This document shows, in pieces, positions 8,647 through 18,370 of a DNA stretch of 64,000 nucleotides. The DNA is from Caballeronia fortuita (lineage in GTDB: Bacteria > Pseudomonadota > Gammaproteobacteria > Burkholderiales > Burkholderiaceae), in NCBI RefSeq assembly GCF_001544835.2, contig NZ_FCNX02000001.1:310001-374000 (forward strand), in the 5' to 3' direction. Below the pieces are notes generated by a model. That model ran no database searches. It was not told the DNA's origin and worked only from the letters and a program-made list of their open reading frames with translations. The position numbers and the translations under genes are program-made. How positions within the stretch are numbered: the first letter of the stretch is position 1; each line of letters begins with the position of its first letter.

Positions 8647-8673
8647 GGGTTATCAAGACAATCGAGATAACCC
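8647..8673. promoter_or_regulatory. Inverted repeat touching the start codon, likely operator
   Basis: GGGTTATC (8647-8654) and GATAACCC (8666-8673) form a perfect 8-bp inverted repeat with an 11-base spacer, ending one base before the ATG at 8675. No ribosome site lies in between. It may be an operator bound by the winged-helix protein encoded directly downstream (autoregulation), or an RNA hairpin that controls translation. Confidence 0.5.
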
Positions 8674-8674
8674 A

Positions 8675-9478
8675 ATGGCAACACAGAAAGACGGGCGCGT
8701 GCGCGCGCTCGAAAATGAAGTCAAGGTTTTGAGAACGCTACACCGCCTAGGCTGGGCGCGTTCTCAGGATATTGCAGCCACTGTCTGGACGCGCTGGGCG
8801 CAGCGGCCCGTTGGTGAACCGGATTTCAAACCCGTTGTACCAACAGCTTCGGCGCTGCGCATGGCGCAGCGGACATTGAAACGCCTGCGGGCGGCTCGAC
8901 AGGTGCTGCATGGCCAGGCAATGAATGGCAGCGTGATTTACTCGCTGGCTGAAGGCGGCGCGCGCCGATTGCGGGAACTCGGCGTACCTGCCGAAACCGG
9001 CAAAGACCTGGTACGCCAGTTCAGCGCCGCGCAGTTCATGCATCGCAGTGTTGGAAATCAGCTCGCTGTGAGTGGTATTACTGCGGGTTTTCGTGTCACT
9101 ACCGAAAACGAGGTCGCACGGGGACGATGGTTCGGTGGAGTGGATGGTGTCGCTGCTAAAAAACCGGATGTGCTGTTCAACGATGGGCGGCGTATCTGGT
9201 GGATGGAGACCGAGAAGAGTCGTCGCAATGCCCGAGACCATCAGCGCCTGCTGGTTTGGCTCACGGCGGTCAGAGACGATGCGATGCGTCCGTCCGGCTC
9301 GACGTTGCTGCCTCACGGCTTGCGATGGGCCAAGGTCGTGTTTGTATGTGCGCCGACGTTCCAGGTGAAGCTGTGCCGCGACCTGTTGGCGGCGGGCTGG
9401 AAACAAGACGGGATTGACAGCATCATCATGTTCAAGCCGACGCTATACTCAAATGAGGAAATCAGGTTTGCTTATTGA
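8675..9478 (+). CDS. Winged-helix replication-relaxation/MobC-like protein of the island
   Basis: The protein has 267 residues. The N-terminal 90 residues form a helix-rich winged-helix pattern: LENEVKVLRTLHRLGWARSQDI, then ALRMAQRTLKRLRAARQVLHG, then VIYSLAEGGARRLRELG. The C-terminal half has a GGVDGVAAKKPDVLF and IWWMETEKSRRNARDHQRLL segment that resembles the nuclease-like part of replication-relaxation proteins, with D, E and K residues in order. Members of this loosely defined group are found on integrative elements and plasmids, where they are thought to help replication or mobilisation. It is the only plus-strand gene of the island and has its own terminator. The gene is intact. Function is by family resemblance only. 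Confidence 0.65.
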   Translation: MATQKDGRVRALENEVKVLRTLHRLGWARSQDIAATVWTRWAQRPVGEPDFKPVVPTASALRMAQRTLKRLRAARQVLHGQAMNGSVIYSLAEGGARRLRELGVPAETGKDLVRQFSAAQFMHRSVGNQLAVSGITAGFRVTTENEVARGRWFGGVDGVAAKKPDVLFNDGRRIWWMETEKSRRNARDHQRLLVWLTAVRDDAMRPSGSTLLPHGLRWAKVVFVCAPTFQVKLCRDLLAAGWKQDGIDSIIMFKPTLYSNEEIRFAY

Positions 9479-9568
9479 TGAGGTCATGGGGGCGGACGTC
9501 GTCCAGGCCAGAGTCAGCACCGCGCCATCCGTTCTCTTTCTCTTCACGGTCATAAATCCGACTGTGAG

Positions 9569-9602
9569 CACCGCCGGGTGCGCTGACCCCGGCGGTGTTT
9601 TT
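9569..9602 (+). terminator. Rho-independent terminator of the winged-helix gene
   Basis: CACCGCCGGG (9569-9578) and CCCGGCGGTG (9588-9597) form a perfect 10-bp stem, followed by TTTTT. It lies 90 bp after the stop codon at 9478. Confidence 0.9.
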
Positions 9603-9794
9603 ATGCGTTGAAGCCAGCAGCACATAATGATGCGCGATGTCGGCTGGATTGCCTGGTTGCGGCCCGAGCAGCGGCCCTCATCGGATGACCAGCTTGACCA
9701 TGTGATTTTCAAAACTTCTTTTTCTTCCATCCCGAAACCGATTCAGGATAGGAAAAAGATTTGCAATCGGACGTGGTCATGCTGGTCATCAAGA

Positions 9795-9820
9795 AAACCG
9801 CCGCATTAATGCGGCGGTTT
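9795..9820. terminator. Bidirectional terminator between winged-helix gene and primase
   Basis: AAACCGCCGCAT (9795-9806) pairs with ATGCGGCGGTTT (9809-9820), giving A and T runs on both sides. It lies just beyond the primase stop at 9843 and would end minus-strand transcription of the int-alpA-primase side. Confidence 0.85.
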
Positions 9821-9842
9821 CGCAACCAGGGAATCAGTCCGA

Positions 9843-11111
9843 CTACGTTGGCAAGCTGATATTGCAGGTACGCACATAGCCGCGTGCCGTCGCTTTGCGG
9901 TGGAACAGCACTTCACCGCCCAGTGCGTCTGGGACGCGCTTCCAATACTTCGGAGATGCGACCGCTGCCATACCATTGGCCTTGCACCAAACGGCATAGT
10001 GGTCGTACGCATCGGACTTTAGTGTGTCGGTTACCGTCAGCAAGCTAATGTCCGCTTCCTAAACCAAGGCGGCAACGGAGTTGGTTTCGACCTTCGCATT
10101 TTCGCTGGTAAGCTGCATGGCAGGAGGCAGGCACTCATCGAACCGGCCACGCGTAAGCAATCGCGTCAGGCCGTGCAAGGCCCAGTTCAACACGCCCGGA
10201 AGTTCGTCCGTGATGATGCGCTGAGCCAGCATCGGGTCGCGTTCGGCAGGCGGGATTTCGACATCGAACGGCACGATGTCGAACCGACGCCAGAATCCGT
10301 GCGACTGGTCTGTTACCGCCGGGATGTGATTGGCCAGAATCAGAAATTTCCCGGTGATACGGGTATCAACCGGGTCGCGATACTTGCGGTCAATCTGCAC
10401 GAGTTCGCCCGCGACGAGGGATTTCAGGGCCTGCTCGTCGATGCCGCGTTGCGGAGCCTCGTCGCAGAAAATCAGCGACGCGCCAATCATGTTGGACATC
10501 CTGAAACCTTCCAGGTTGTTCAGTTGTACGGCGGCTGTTCGCGCATGAAGCTCCTGCACGATGTTTGACAGTACGCCCTTGCCGTTGGCTCCACTGCCGA
10601 CGAAAATCTGCGCTCGCTGGTGTCGTGCGTCCGAGGTCAGCGTGTAGCCGACGTATTCCTGCACACGCAAACGTACAGCCTCGTCGGGTAGTACGCGCTC
10701 CAGAAACGCAACGAATTCTGCCGGTGATGGTGCTGCTGGGTCGTAGCTGCAATTGAGCACATGCCGCAGGCCACATGCTTTGTCGTGCGGCCCCAAGTGC
10801 ATGACAGCGCCGTCAATGTGCAGGTAGCCGTTCATCATCGGAATGATGGTACGTGCGGCATCCGGTGCCTTCAATTTGGGCAAAAACAGCAGGGCTGTGT
10901 CGTAGGCGGCGCGTGCATTAGCCGCCGATGCTGGCCAAGTCGTGTGATGATGCAACCATTGAAGCGCCTCGCTTTTCAGCTCATCTTCGGGCACCGTTTG
11001 CCAATGCGTCCCGCACCAATGAAACACCTGTCGCTCACTTGCGGCGTAATCGCCCGTTGCTTCCAGGCGTTCAGCGAAGCCAATGGGGTTGTAAGGAAGA
11101 GTCTTGCTCAT
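9843..11111 (-). pseudogene. P4-type DNA primase/SF3 helicase, interrupted by an in-frame TAG
   Basis: One 423-codon frame runs from ATG 11111 to 9843 with a single stop, TAG at 10059-10061 (codon 351). Before the stop are a D5_N-like region, Walker A GSGANGKG, Walker B LIFCDEAP and the FLILANHIPAV sensor region of superfamily 3 helicases. After it, in the same frame, come EADIS and LTVTDTLKSDAYDHYAVWCKANG, the C-terminal DNA-binding domain usual for phage/plasmid primases. CAG to TAG would explain the break. The truncated 350-residue form keeps the ATPase core but loses the C-terminal domain. No N-terminal polymerase domain is visible. Such proteins start element replication. It lies 12 bp after alpA on the same strand. 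Confidence 0.8.
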
Positions 11112-11123
11112 CTGATTGGGGGC

Positions 11124-11403
11124 TTAATGTGGACGGCGAGCTGCCGCGAGTTGTTCCGCGATGGTTGGCCGTCCGCGTCGGCGCGTCGGACGCACGAGGA
11201 TTGCTGCTGCTGGTGATGGCGTGCAGGGCGACAGCTTTTGCTGCAACCACGCCTCGACATCCTCGCGGCGAAAGCGCAGGAGTCGGCCCAGCTTCAGGCA
11301 GGCAGGAAGGAAGGTCACCACCGCACGAGTGGCGGTGGTAGATGGTTTGTTCAGCGATGCCCAGCGCGGCGGCCAGGTCTCGTGGAGAAAGAAGGGGAGG
11401 CAC
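11124..11403 (-). pseudogene. alpA: AlpA-like HTH regulator/excisionase, 4-bp frameshift
   Basis: From GTG 11403 the frame reads SPRDLAAALGIAEQTIYHRHS, an AlpA/MerR-like helix-turn-helix start. It then leaves frame in a tetranucleotide tract (11295-11314) and continues as CLKLGRLLRFRREDVEAWL and a basic tail RPTRRRGRPTIAEQL to the stop at 11124. Removing one 4-base unit restores a 91-residue protein with the family's usual order of helix, wing and second helix. AlpA proteins activate or direct excision of satellites and prophages and bind att arms. Placement directly before the primase fits a P4-like early operon. As it stands, the protein is out of frame after about 30 residues. Confidence 0.7.
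11295..11314. repeat. Tetranucleotide tract (CAGG)3(AAGG)2 inside alpA
   Basis: Five consecutive 4-base units lie exactly where the alpA frame breaks. Gain or loss of one unit toggles the frame. The tract is short and imperfect, so it may be an ordinary slippage site and not a regulated contingency locus. Confidence 0.7.
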
Positions 11404-11535
11404 TTGTTACGTTCCTATGTCATGCAGCCACATGACTGCCATCAGTATAGGAAGAAACATCGTGATGAAAGGGTAGTCAGGCGTAACTGGTAGGAAACCT
11501 TAGTATTTTCTGCTACTTTTTTGTGCCGCGTTGAG
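11404..11535. other. Region upstream of alpA, promoter expected
   Basis: This AT-rich stretch between alpA and the hairpin at 11536 should hold the alpA-primase promoter, but I could not settle on one pair of -35 and -10 boxes. CATGACATAGGAAC just before the GTG start offers a weak AGGA ribosome site. Confidence 0.3.
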
Positions 11536-11568
11536 TTTGTACGCGCCCGCGTTCCGGGCGCGTACAAA
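11536..11568. terminator. Strong hairpin after the integrase, likely terminator
   Basis: A perfect 14-bp stem (11536-11549 with 11555-11568) with loop CGTTC reads with a short T stretch on either strand. It lies 12 bp after the integrase stop at 11580 and upstream of alpA, so it separates the integrase transcript from the alpA-primase transcript. Confidence 0.75.
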
Positions 11569-11579
11569 ACCAGTAGCTG

Positions 11580-12734
11580 TCAGGCCGTCCGTATTATCTG
11601 CGAGGCGTATGTGGGCGGAGTCATCTTGACCATAAAGGACGCGGTCGGGATGGTTCCCACGGGTGCGAAGCTGGGCGCGGGAATGCGTTCCGTAACTGGC
11701 GGCTGGGTGTCGGCTGTATGCTGCGATGGAGGTTTCGTGGTCGCACGGCGAACCAGCGCCAGGATTTCGGAGTCGGTCGGGTTGTAATATCTCATTGCCA
11801 TTTGAAGCGTTTTCCAGCCCATGAGCTTTGCAAGGTCTTGCACTTGCATGGTAGGTGCGAATCGCGATGCCGCTTCATGGCGCAGGTCGTGAAAACGCAG
11901 GCCTTCGATGCCTGCCGCTTTGCACGCACTCGCGAATGCCCGGTCTAGTCCGGAGGTATCGTAGAAATTGGCGATGACTCTATCGCCGGTTCGGGGCAGG
12001 TTCTGGAGCACGCTTATCGCCTTGTGTGACAGGCCGACCGTACGGCGACTACCGTTCTTGGTTTGCTCCAACCGGGCACAGCATTGGTCGAAGTCAACCT
12101 GGTCCCACGTGAGGCTCAGGAGTTCGCCCGCACGCATACCGCTTTACAGTGCAATGTCGATGCAGGCTTCCAGCCAAATAGCGGAGCGCGCTTTCGGGCG
12201 GTGAACGGCTGCGCGCAGACGCATTTCTTCATCGGCATCGAGTCGCCGCTCGCGGCCCTCTTCGGCCTTGGGCTTCGACACGTTCTTCGGTTCGTGCGTG
12301 AGCGGCCAAGACCATTCCTTGATGGCGATGGTATACAGGTGTGAGAGCACCGCCAGTTCCAGGCGCACGGTCGTGGGACTGACCACTGCCAGCCGCTCTT
12401 CGCGGTAGCGGGTGAAGTCGGCGGCCTGTAGGCTACCAATGAGGCGTTGGGCTATTGGATGGCGCTGGAGCTGCTTGATGCGATTGCGTTCTGACGTTTC
12501 ACTGCGCTTTTTCGACGTGACGGACGTCAGGTATTCTTCGAGCGCATCGCTGAGAGTAACCCCGGCAATGACCCGGCGGTCGCGGAAGGTGCCCGCGTCC
12601 ATCTGTGCTTCGATTCTGCGCGCCCAGGCTTCGGCCTGGGTTTTGGTTCTGTGGGTTTCCGACTGTGAAGGGTACCCTTTGCGTCGGACGGTGGCCTGCC
12701 ATTGATGAGGGCCACGGTTGTTGATTGTTGCCAT
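11580..12734 (-). pseudogene. int: Tyrosine integrase of the island, interrupted by an in-frame TAA
   Basis: One frame of 385 codons runs from ATG 12734 to 11580, broken only by TAA at 12144-12146 (codon 197). The N-terminal part (MATINNRG, KGYPSQSETHRTK, SAM-like core-binding domain) ends at ACIDIAL; the frame then continues SGMRAGELLSLTWDQV, where relatives have a Gln or Thr before GMR. CAA to TAA is a single transition. The catalytic residues lie in the second part: Arg in GMRAGE, HDLRH, a Trp in the GW position and Tyr in MRYYNPT. A truncated product would lack the whole catalytic domain. The gene lies next to the intact tRNA-Lys, the normal place for an integrase acting on this att site. 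Confidence 0.85.
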
Positions 12735-12817
12735 GCGGTCGCTACTCCCAAATTAAAGTGTAGCGTCGCCGCGTGGGCATGATTGGCAGGTGCAGCAGGT
12801 TTGCCGCAAATTTCCAA

Positions 12818-12836
12818 TGCAGCAAAATTGCAGCAA
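12818..12836. other. Candidate arm-type site, integrase-proximal end
   Basis: This is the second exact copy of the 19-mer described at 1201-1219, in the same orientation and 58 bp inside the att core. A related TGCAGCAGG half-unit lies at 12791-12799. Confidence 0.5.
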
Positions 12837-12851
12837 TAAATGGCCAGAAAG

Positions 12852-12877
12852 CAAAAAGCCCACCGAAAAGGTGGGCT
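12852..12877 (-). terminator. Replacement terminator for tRNA-Lys supplied by the island
   Basis: On the minus strand AGCCCACC (12870-12877) and GGTGGGCT (12857-12864) form an 8-bp stem with loop TTTTC, followed by TTTTT. It lies 17 bp beyond the tRNA 3' end at 12894. Because it is inside the island, the element appears to have brought a new terminator for the tRNA gene it entered. Confidence 0.85.
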
Positions 12878-12893
12878 AAGTGCTTGATTTCTT

Positions 12894-12940
12894 TGGTGGG
12901 GCGTGAGTGACTCGAACACTCGACCTACGGATTAAGAGTC
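12894..12940. repeat. Proximal attachment site of the island (within tRNA-Lys)
   Basis: These 47 bases are identical to 1047-1093 and run from the encoded CCA to the 5' side of the anticodon loop. The crossover region thus includes the anticodon loop, a common site for tRNA-directed integrases. Confidence 0.93.
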
Positions 12941-12969
12941 CGCTGCTCTACCAACTGAGCTAACGCCCC
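12894..12969 (-). tRNA. tRNA-Lys (anticodon CTT)
   Basis: A full cloverleaf reads on the minus strand: acceptor GGGGCGT/ACGCCCC, D-arm GCTC/GAGC, anticodon stem GCGGA/TCCGT with loop CTCTTAA, T-arm with TTCGAGT, and encoded CCA. It is 76 bases long. The anticodon CTT reads AAG. The gene is the integration target; its 3' 47 bases are duplicated at 1047-1093, so the present 3' half came from the element's attachment site but restores the same sequence. Confidence 0.97.
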
Positions 12970-12981
12970 AACAGAAGCGAA

Positions 12982-13011
12982 ATTATAGCGGTGTTATTTG
13001 CAGAAGCGCAA
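12982..13011 (-). promoter_or_regulatory. tRNA-Lys promoter
   Basis: On the minus strand a consensus TATAAT (12982-12987) lies 12 bp before the tRNA 5' end. TTGCGC (13006-13011) stands 18 bp upstream of it as the -35 box. The promoter is in host DNA and was left untouched by the island. Confidence 0.7.
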
Positions 13012-13127
13012 GCCCTTCGCGAAGAAAATTCTTAGACTTCACACGAACGCGTCCACGGACCGAACGGCGGCTTGGCAACGCCCGGTTATCATGGCGCATC
13101 TCCCGCGACCGCTACGCATACAAGAAC

Positions 13128-13535
13128 ATGGACGAAGCCGCCATCCGCGCCTTGCTCGACAGCATCCTCGCACCGTGGGTCAAGGAACTGCGCCTCGCGC
13201 CCGAATCCATCGCCGAGAACGCCATCACGCTGCGCTTGCCGTATTCGGACCACCTGCGTCACGCCGGCGGCGTCATCTGCGGTCAGGTCTTCATGGCAAC
13301 CGCCGATACCGCGATGGTCGTCGCCATTTCACACGTCCTCGGCGGCTTCCAGCCGATGACCACGGTTTCCCTCAACACTACTTTCATGCGTCCGGTGAAG
13401 TCGGGCGACGTGCTCATCACCGCGCACATCCAGCGCCGCGGCCGCAATCTCGTCTTTGGCGAAATCGGCATGCACGACGATCGAGGCGAACTCGTCGCGC
13501 ACGCCACAACCACCTACGCGCTCATCAACAAGTGA
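13128..13535 (+). CDS. PaaI-family hotdog thioesterase
   Basis: The 135-residue protein starts at ATG 13128. It has the hotdog-fold signature of the acyl-CoA thioesterase PaaI/YdiI group: the HAGGVICGQVFMATADTA segment, in which the Gly-rich turn and Asp line the active site, followed by VSLNTTFMRPVKSGD and the final strands. These cytosolic enzymes hydrolyse acyl- or aryl-CoA esters. The chain length is normal for the family. It is followed after 11 bp by the patatin gene on the same strand, so the two may be co-transcribed and could act in lipid turnover. The exact substrate is not predictable. Confidence 0.8.
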   Translation: MDEAAIRALLDSILAPWVKELRLAPESIAENAITLRLPYSDHLRHAGGVICGQVFMATADTAMVVAISHVLGGFQPMTTVSLNTTFMRPVKSGDVLITAHIQRRGRNLVFGEIGMHDDRGELVAHATTTYALINK

Positions 13536-13546
13536 ACGACAAGTAA

Positions 13547-14416
13547 ATGTTCGACCAGGTCGTATTCGCCGGCGGCGGAAACCGCTGCTGGTGGCAAGCC
13601 GGATTCTGGGACGTCATCCAGCCGGAATTGAAGTTGAAGCCGCGCGTCATCGCCGGCATCTCGGCAGGCGCGGCCACCGCGTGCATGCTCTACACCAACG
13701 AGTCGCGCTGGGTAATGGACTACTACGCCCGCGCGCTCCGCGACAACACGCGAAACGCCTACTGGGGCAACCTGCTGCGCGGCCAATCGGTGTTTCCGCA
13801 TTACCGCATCTATCGGCAGGCGCTGCTCGACATCTTCGCGGACCGCTTCCACGAACTCGCGACGGCGCCCGAAATCCGCATCGGCGTGTCGCATCTGCCG
13901 CGCTGGCTCGGCGCACGCAGCGCGGTCGCGGCGGGTCTCATCGCGTACAACATCGAGAAATACGTGCGCAAGACGCTGCATCCGACGCTCGGTCAGACGC
14001 TCGGTTTCCATCCGGAATTTGTGAAGGCGCAGGAATGCGCGACGATCGACGATCTCGCCGATCTCATCCTGCAGTCGTCGAGCACGCCGCCGTTCACACC
14101 GATTCTTCGACGCAACGGCCGCCCGGTGCTCGACGGCGGCATGGTCGACAACGTGCCCGTCTCCGCGCTCGATGCATCGCCGGGAATCGTCCTCGTCATG
14201 GTCACGCGTCTTTATCCGCGCGAGCGATTGTTCGTCGTGCCGCACGGCGAACAAAAGCGCGTCTACATTCAGCCATCGCGCAAAGTGCCGATTTCGAGCT
14301 GGGACTATACGAGTCCGTCGCAAATGCAACATGCTTATGACCTGGGCCGCGCGGACGGCGAGGATTTTCTTGCGCAACTGCCGCGTTTGATGGAAACCGC
14401 TTCGCGTAGTGCTTGA
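13547..14416 (+). CDS. Patatin-like phospholipase
   Basis: The protein has 289 residues. It shows the oxyanion-hole motif GGGNR (9-13), the nucleophile elbow GISAG with Ser39, and the catalytic Asp in LDGGMVDNVP (Asp196), giving the Ser-Asp dyad of patatin lipid hydrolases. No signal peptide is apparent, so a cytosolic or effector-type role is possible. It follows a thioesterase gene by 11 bp and is followed by an OsmC-family gene 10 bp after its stop, so the three look like an operon. The physiological lipid is unknown. Confidence 0.85.
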   Translation: MFDQVVFAGGGNRCWWQAGFWDVIQPELKLKPRVIAGISAGAATACMLYTNESRWVMDYYARALRDNTRNAYWGNLLRGQSVFPHYRIYRQALLDIFADRFHELATAPEIRIGVSHLPRWLGARSAVAAGLIAYNIEKYVRKTLHPTLGQTLGFHPEFVKAQECATIDDLADLILQSSSTPPFTPILRRNGRPVLDGGMVDNVPVSALDASPGIVLVMVTRLYPRERLFVVPHGEQKRVYIQPSRKVPISSWDYTSPSQMQHAYDLGRADGEDFLAQLPRLMETASRSA

Positions 14417-14426
14417 GGAGCCGACC

Positions 14427-14903
14427 GTGGCGAAGAAACATACGTACCAACTGACCGTCGACTGGACGGGCAATCTCGGTTCCGGCACATCGGCCTACGA
14501 CGCGTATTCGCGCGATCATCTCGTGCGCGTCGGCACGAAGACGGCGATCGAAGCATCGAGCGATCCGGCGTTTCGCGGCGACCCTGCGCGTCACAACCCG
14601 GAGGAGTTGTTCGTGGCGTCGCTGTCGTCGTGCCACATGCTCTGGTACCTGCACCTGTGCGCGACGAACAAGATCGCCGTGACCGGTTATGTCGATGAAG
14701 CCATCGGCACGATGCAGGAGGAATCGAAAGGCGACGGGCATTTCGTCGATGTGTTGCTGCGCCCGCGCGTGACGCTGGGCGCCGGCAGCGACGCCGATCT
14801 CGCGATGCGCCTGCACGAAGAGGCGCATCGCTTCTGCTTCATCGCGAACTCGGTGAATTTTCCGGTGCGCTGCGAGCCGTCGATCGATATCTCGCAGCCC
14901 TGA
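14427..14903 (+). CDS. OsmC family protein
   Basis: The protein has 158 residues from GTG 14427, chosen because GAGGAG stands 6 bases upstream; an in-frame GTG at 14409 overlaps the patatin gene and lacks such a site. The OsmC/Ohr fold is supported by HNPEELFVASLSSCHMLWYLHLC, which holds the first catalytic Cys. The second Cys is in AHRFCFIANSV. Such proteins reduce organic hydroperoxides with a dithiol mechanism. The YciW/OsmC-like subgroup with an EELFVASLSSCHM signature is widespread in proteobacteria. Antioxidant function is inferred from the family. Confidence 0.85.
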   Translation: MAKKHTYQLTVDWTGNLGSGTSAYDAYSRDHLVRVGTKTAIEASSDPAFRGDPARHNPEELFVASLSSCHMLWYLHLCATNKIAVTGYVDEAIGTMQEESKGDGHFVDVLLRPRVTLGAGSDADLAMRLHEEAHRFCFIANSVNFPVRCEPSIDISQP

Positions 14904-14924
14904 CTTCCGGCGCCGCGCCGAAAC

Positions 14925-15968
14925 TCAACGGCGACGCACGTGCTGAAGCGCTTCCTTGTTGAAGACGCTCGACGTATCGCCGGCATCGAACGCGAGGATA
15001 TTCCTGAACGCCGCGCCGAAGTACAGTTCGTAACTCTCGCGCTCCACATAGCCGATATGCGGCGTGCAGATCACGTTCTCCAGACGCAGCAGGCCATAAC
15101 CTTGCAGGATCGGCTCGCTTTCGAAGACATCGACCGCGACCATGCCTGGCCGGTTGTGATGCAGCGAATTGAGCAGCGCGTTCTCTTCGAGCAGTTCGGC
15201 GCGGCTCGTGTTGACGAAAAGCGCGGTCGGCTTCATGCGCATGAGATCGTCCTGCTTGACGATGCCGACGGTGTCGTCGGTGAGACGCAGATGCAGCGTG
15301 AGCACGTCGCTCTGTTCGAACAGCGCTTCGCGGCTTTCGGCGACCGCGAAGCCATCTTCGCGCGCGGCGCTTAGCGAGTGCTCGCGTCCGTAGATGAGCA
15401 CGTTCATGCCGAACGCCTTGCCGTATCCCGCGACCATCTGACCAATCTTGCCGTAGCCCCAGATGCCGAGCGTCTGTCCGCGCAGAACCTGGCCCAGACC
15501 GAAATTCGGCGGCAGTGCCGACGTCTTTAGCCCCGACTGCTGCCACGCGCCCTGCTTCAGGTTGGCGACGTACTGCGGAATGCGACGCTGCGCCGCCATG
15601 ATGAGCGCCCACGTCAGTTCCGCAGGCGCGACCGGCGAACCCGTGCCCTCCAGTACCGCGATGCCCCGCTCGGTGCACGCGTCGATATCGATATGCCCGC
15701 CGCCCGCGCGTCCCGTCTGGCTGATCATGCGCAGTTTCGGGCACTTATCGAGTAGTTGAGAGCTGATACGCGTGCGTTCGCGAATGAGAACGAGCGCGTC
15801 GACTTCCGAAAGCCGGCTCGCCAACTGTCCAAGACCACGCACCGTGTTATTGAAGACCTTCACTTCATGGTCATCGAGTAAGTGGAAGCAATCGAGCTTC
15901 CGGACGGCGTCCTGGTAGTCGTCGAGAATGGCGATTTTCATGGGCATTGATTGGCTTTTGTTGGGCAT
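14925..15968 (-). CDS. D-2-hydroxyacid dehydrogenase family protein
   Basis: The protein has about 347 residues. It carries the NAD-binding GYGKIG motif in the middle (GIWGYGKIGQMVAGYG), the catalytic Arg in VNTSRAELL, Glu in DVFESEP and His in TPHIGYVE. These define the D-isomer-specific 2-hydroxyacid dehydrogenases. The substrate class (glyoxylate, hydroxypyruvate, 3-phosphoglycerate or other 2-keto acids) cannot be told. The start is uncertain: ATG 15968, ATG 15947 and ATG 15941 (MKIAILDD) are all possible, with no strong ribosome site at any of them; the homologous part begins at MKIAI. The gene is divergent from pckG and convergent with the OsmC gene. Confidence 0.85.
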   Translation of the reverse strand: MPNKSQSMPMKIAILDDYQDAVRKLDCFHLLDDHEVKVFNNTVRGLGQLASRLSEVDALVLIRERTRISSQLLDKCPKLRMISQTGRAGGGHIDIDACTERGIAVLEGTGSPVAPAELTWALIMAAQRRIPQYVANLKQGAWQQSGLKTSALPPNFGLGQVLRGQTLGIWGYGKIGQMVAGYGKAFGMNVLIYGREHSLSAAREDGFAVAESREALFEQSDVLTLHLRLTDDTVGIVKQDDLMRMKPTALFVNTSRAELLEENALLNSLHHNRPGMVAVDVFESEPILQGYGLLRLENVICTPHIGYVERESYELYFGAAFRNILAFDAGDTSSVFNKEALQHVRRR

Positions 15969-16435
15969 CAAACGTGCTGCTTTTTAATCGAAGGCGAGAA
16001 TAGAGCGGTTAAATTCGGGTAAGTACCAACTAACTGCGCTGTATTCATCGTTATTTGCGCTGCATCACTGAACTGACGCTACGCAGTGTTATGCTTGACT
16101 CCCCATTTTCACGGCGCGTGGAACAGCCGGACGACGGCGCCGAATGATAAATCGAAGACAAGTCGCGGAAAACACGGTGGTCCGCGATGAGACAGGCCAT
16201 TTAGTATCTCTTTTTAACAGTTTGTTCCTTGGCGGCGCAAGCCGCGAGCCAGTACGGTAGGTAGTTTGAAGAATTCATGCCCGTGACGCCGCATTGGCTG
16301 ATGAACCGCATTTCGTGCGAAGAAAGCGCGTTGGATAAGGCACGAAAACGCCCGGCGGTTCGGATCGCAAACGCCTCTCGCATGCAGCGTCAGATGGGCC
16401 ATTGGTTTTCATTGCAGAAGAACGGAGACAGCTCG
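15969..16435. other. Divergent intergenic region before pckG
   Basis: This 467-bp stretch is AT-rich in its first third, as expected of promoters for the dehydrogenase (minus) and pckG (plus). I see no RNA gene or strong terminator in it. A frame continuous with pckG extends back to 16277, but nothing in that extension resembles PEP carboxykinase. Confidence 0.4.
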
Positions 16436-18307
<1,872 letters not shown>

Positions 18308-18370
18308 GCGATTCGCGCGGCGTGATGCTGCGCGCGGTTTGTCTCAAGAATTGAATCAATCCCCAAATAT

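Larger units (their letters stand above)
1047..12940. mobile_element. Integrated island in tRNA-Lys(CTT), satellite-like core with type III R-M cargo
   Basis: The element is bounded by 47-bp direct repeats of the tRNA-Lys 3' end, with the integrase gene beside the intact tRNA. Its core order on the minus strand is integrase, AlpA-like regulator, P4-type primase/helicase. This resembles P4-like satellites or Gram-negative phage-inducible islands, but no capsid-interference or structural genes are seen. A plus-strand winged-helix protein follows a stem-loop-rich region, and the distal third holds a type III restriction-modification pair. No relaxase, transposase or insertion sequence is seen. 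Five genes are disrupted (mod, DUF6573, primase, alpA, integrase), so the element is probably unable to excise by itself. Confidence 0.9.

Noticed and set aside
3889..12734. Alternative genetic code in the island with TAA/TAG read as Gln
   Set aside because: Two other genes are frameshifted, no suppressor tRNA is seen, and the island's own genes end normally at TAA/TAG. Ordinary decay explains all cases.
16277..16435. Longer pckG start at ATG 16277
   Set aside because: The extra 53 residues do not look like PEP carboxykinase, and ATG 16436 has a good ribosome site.
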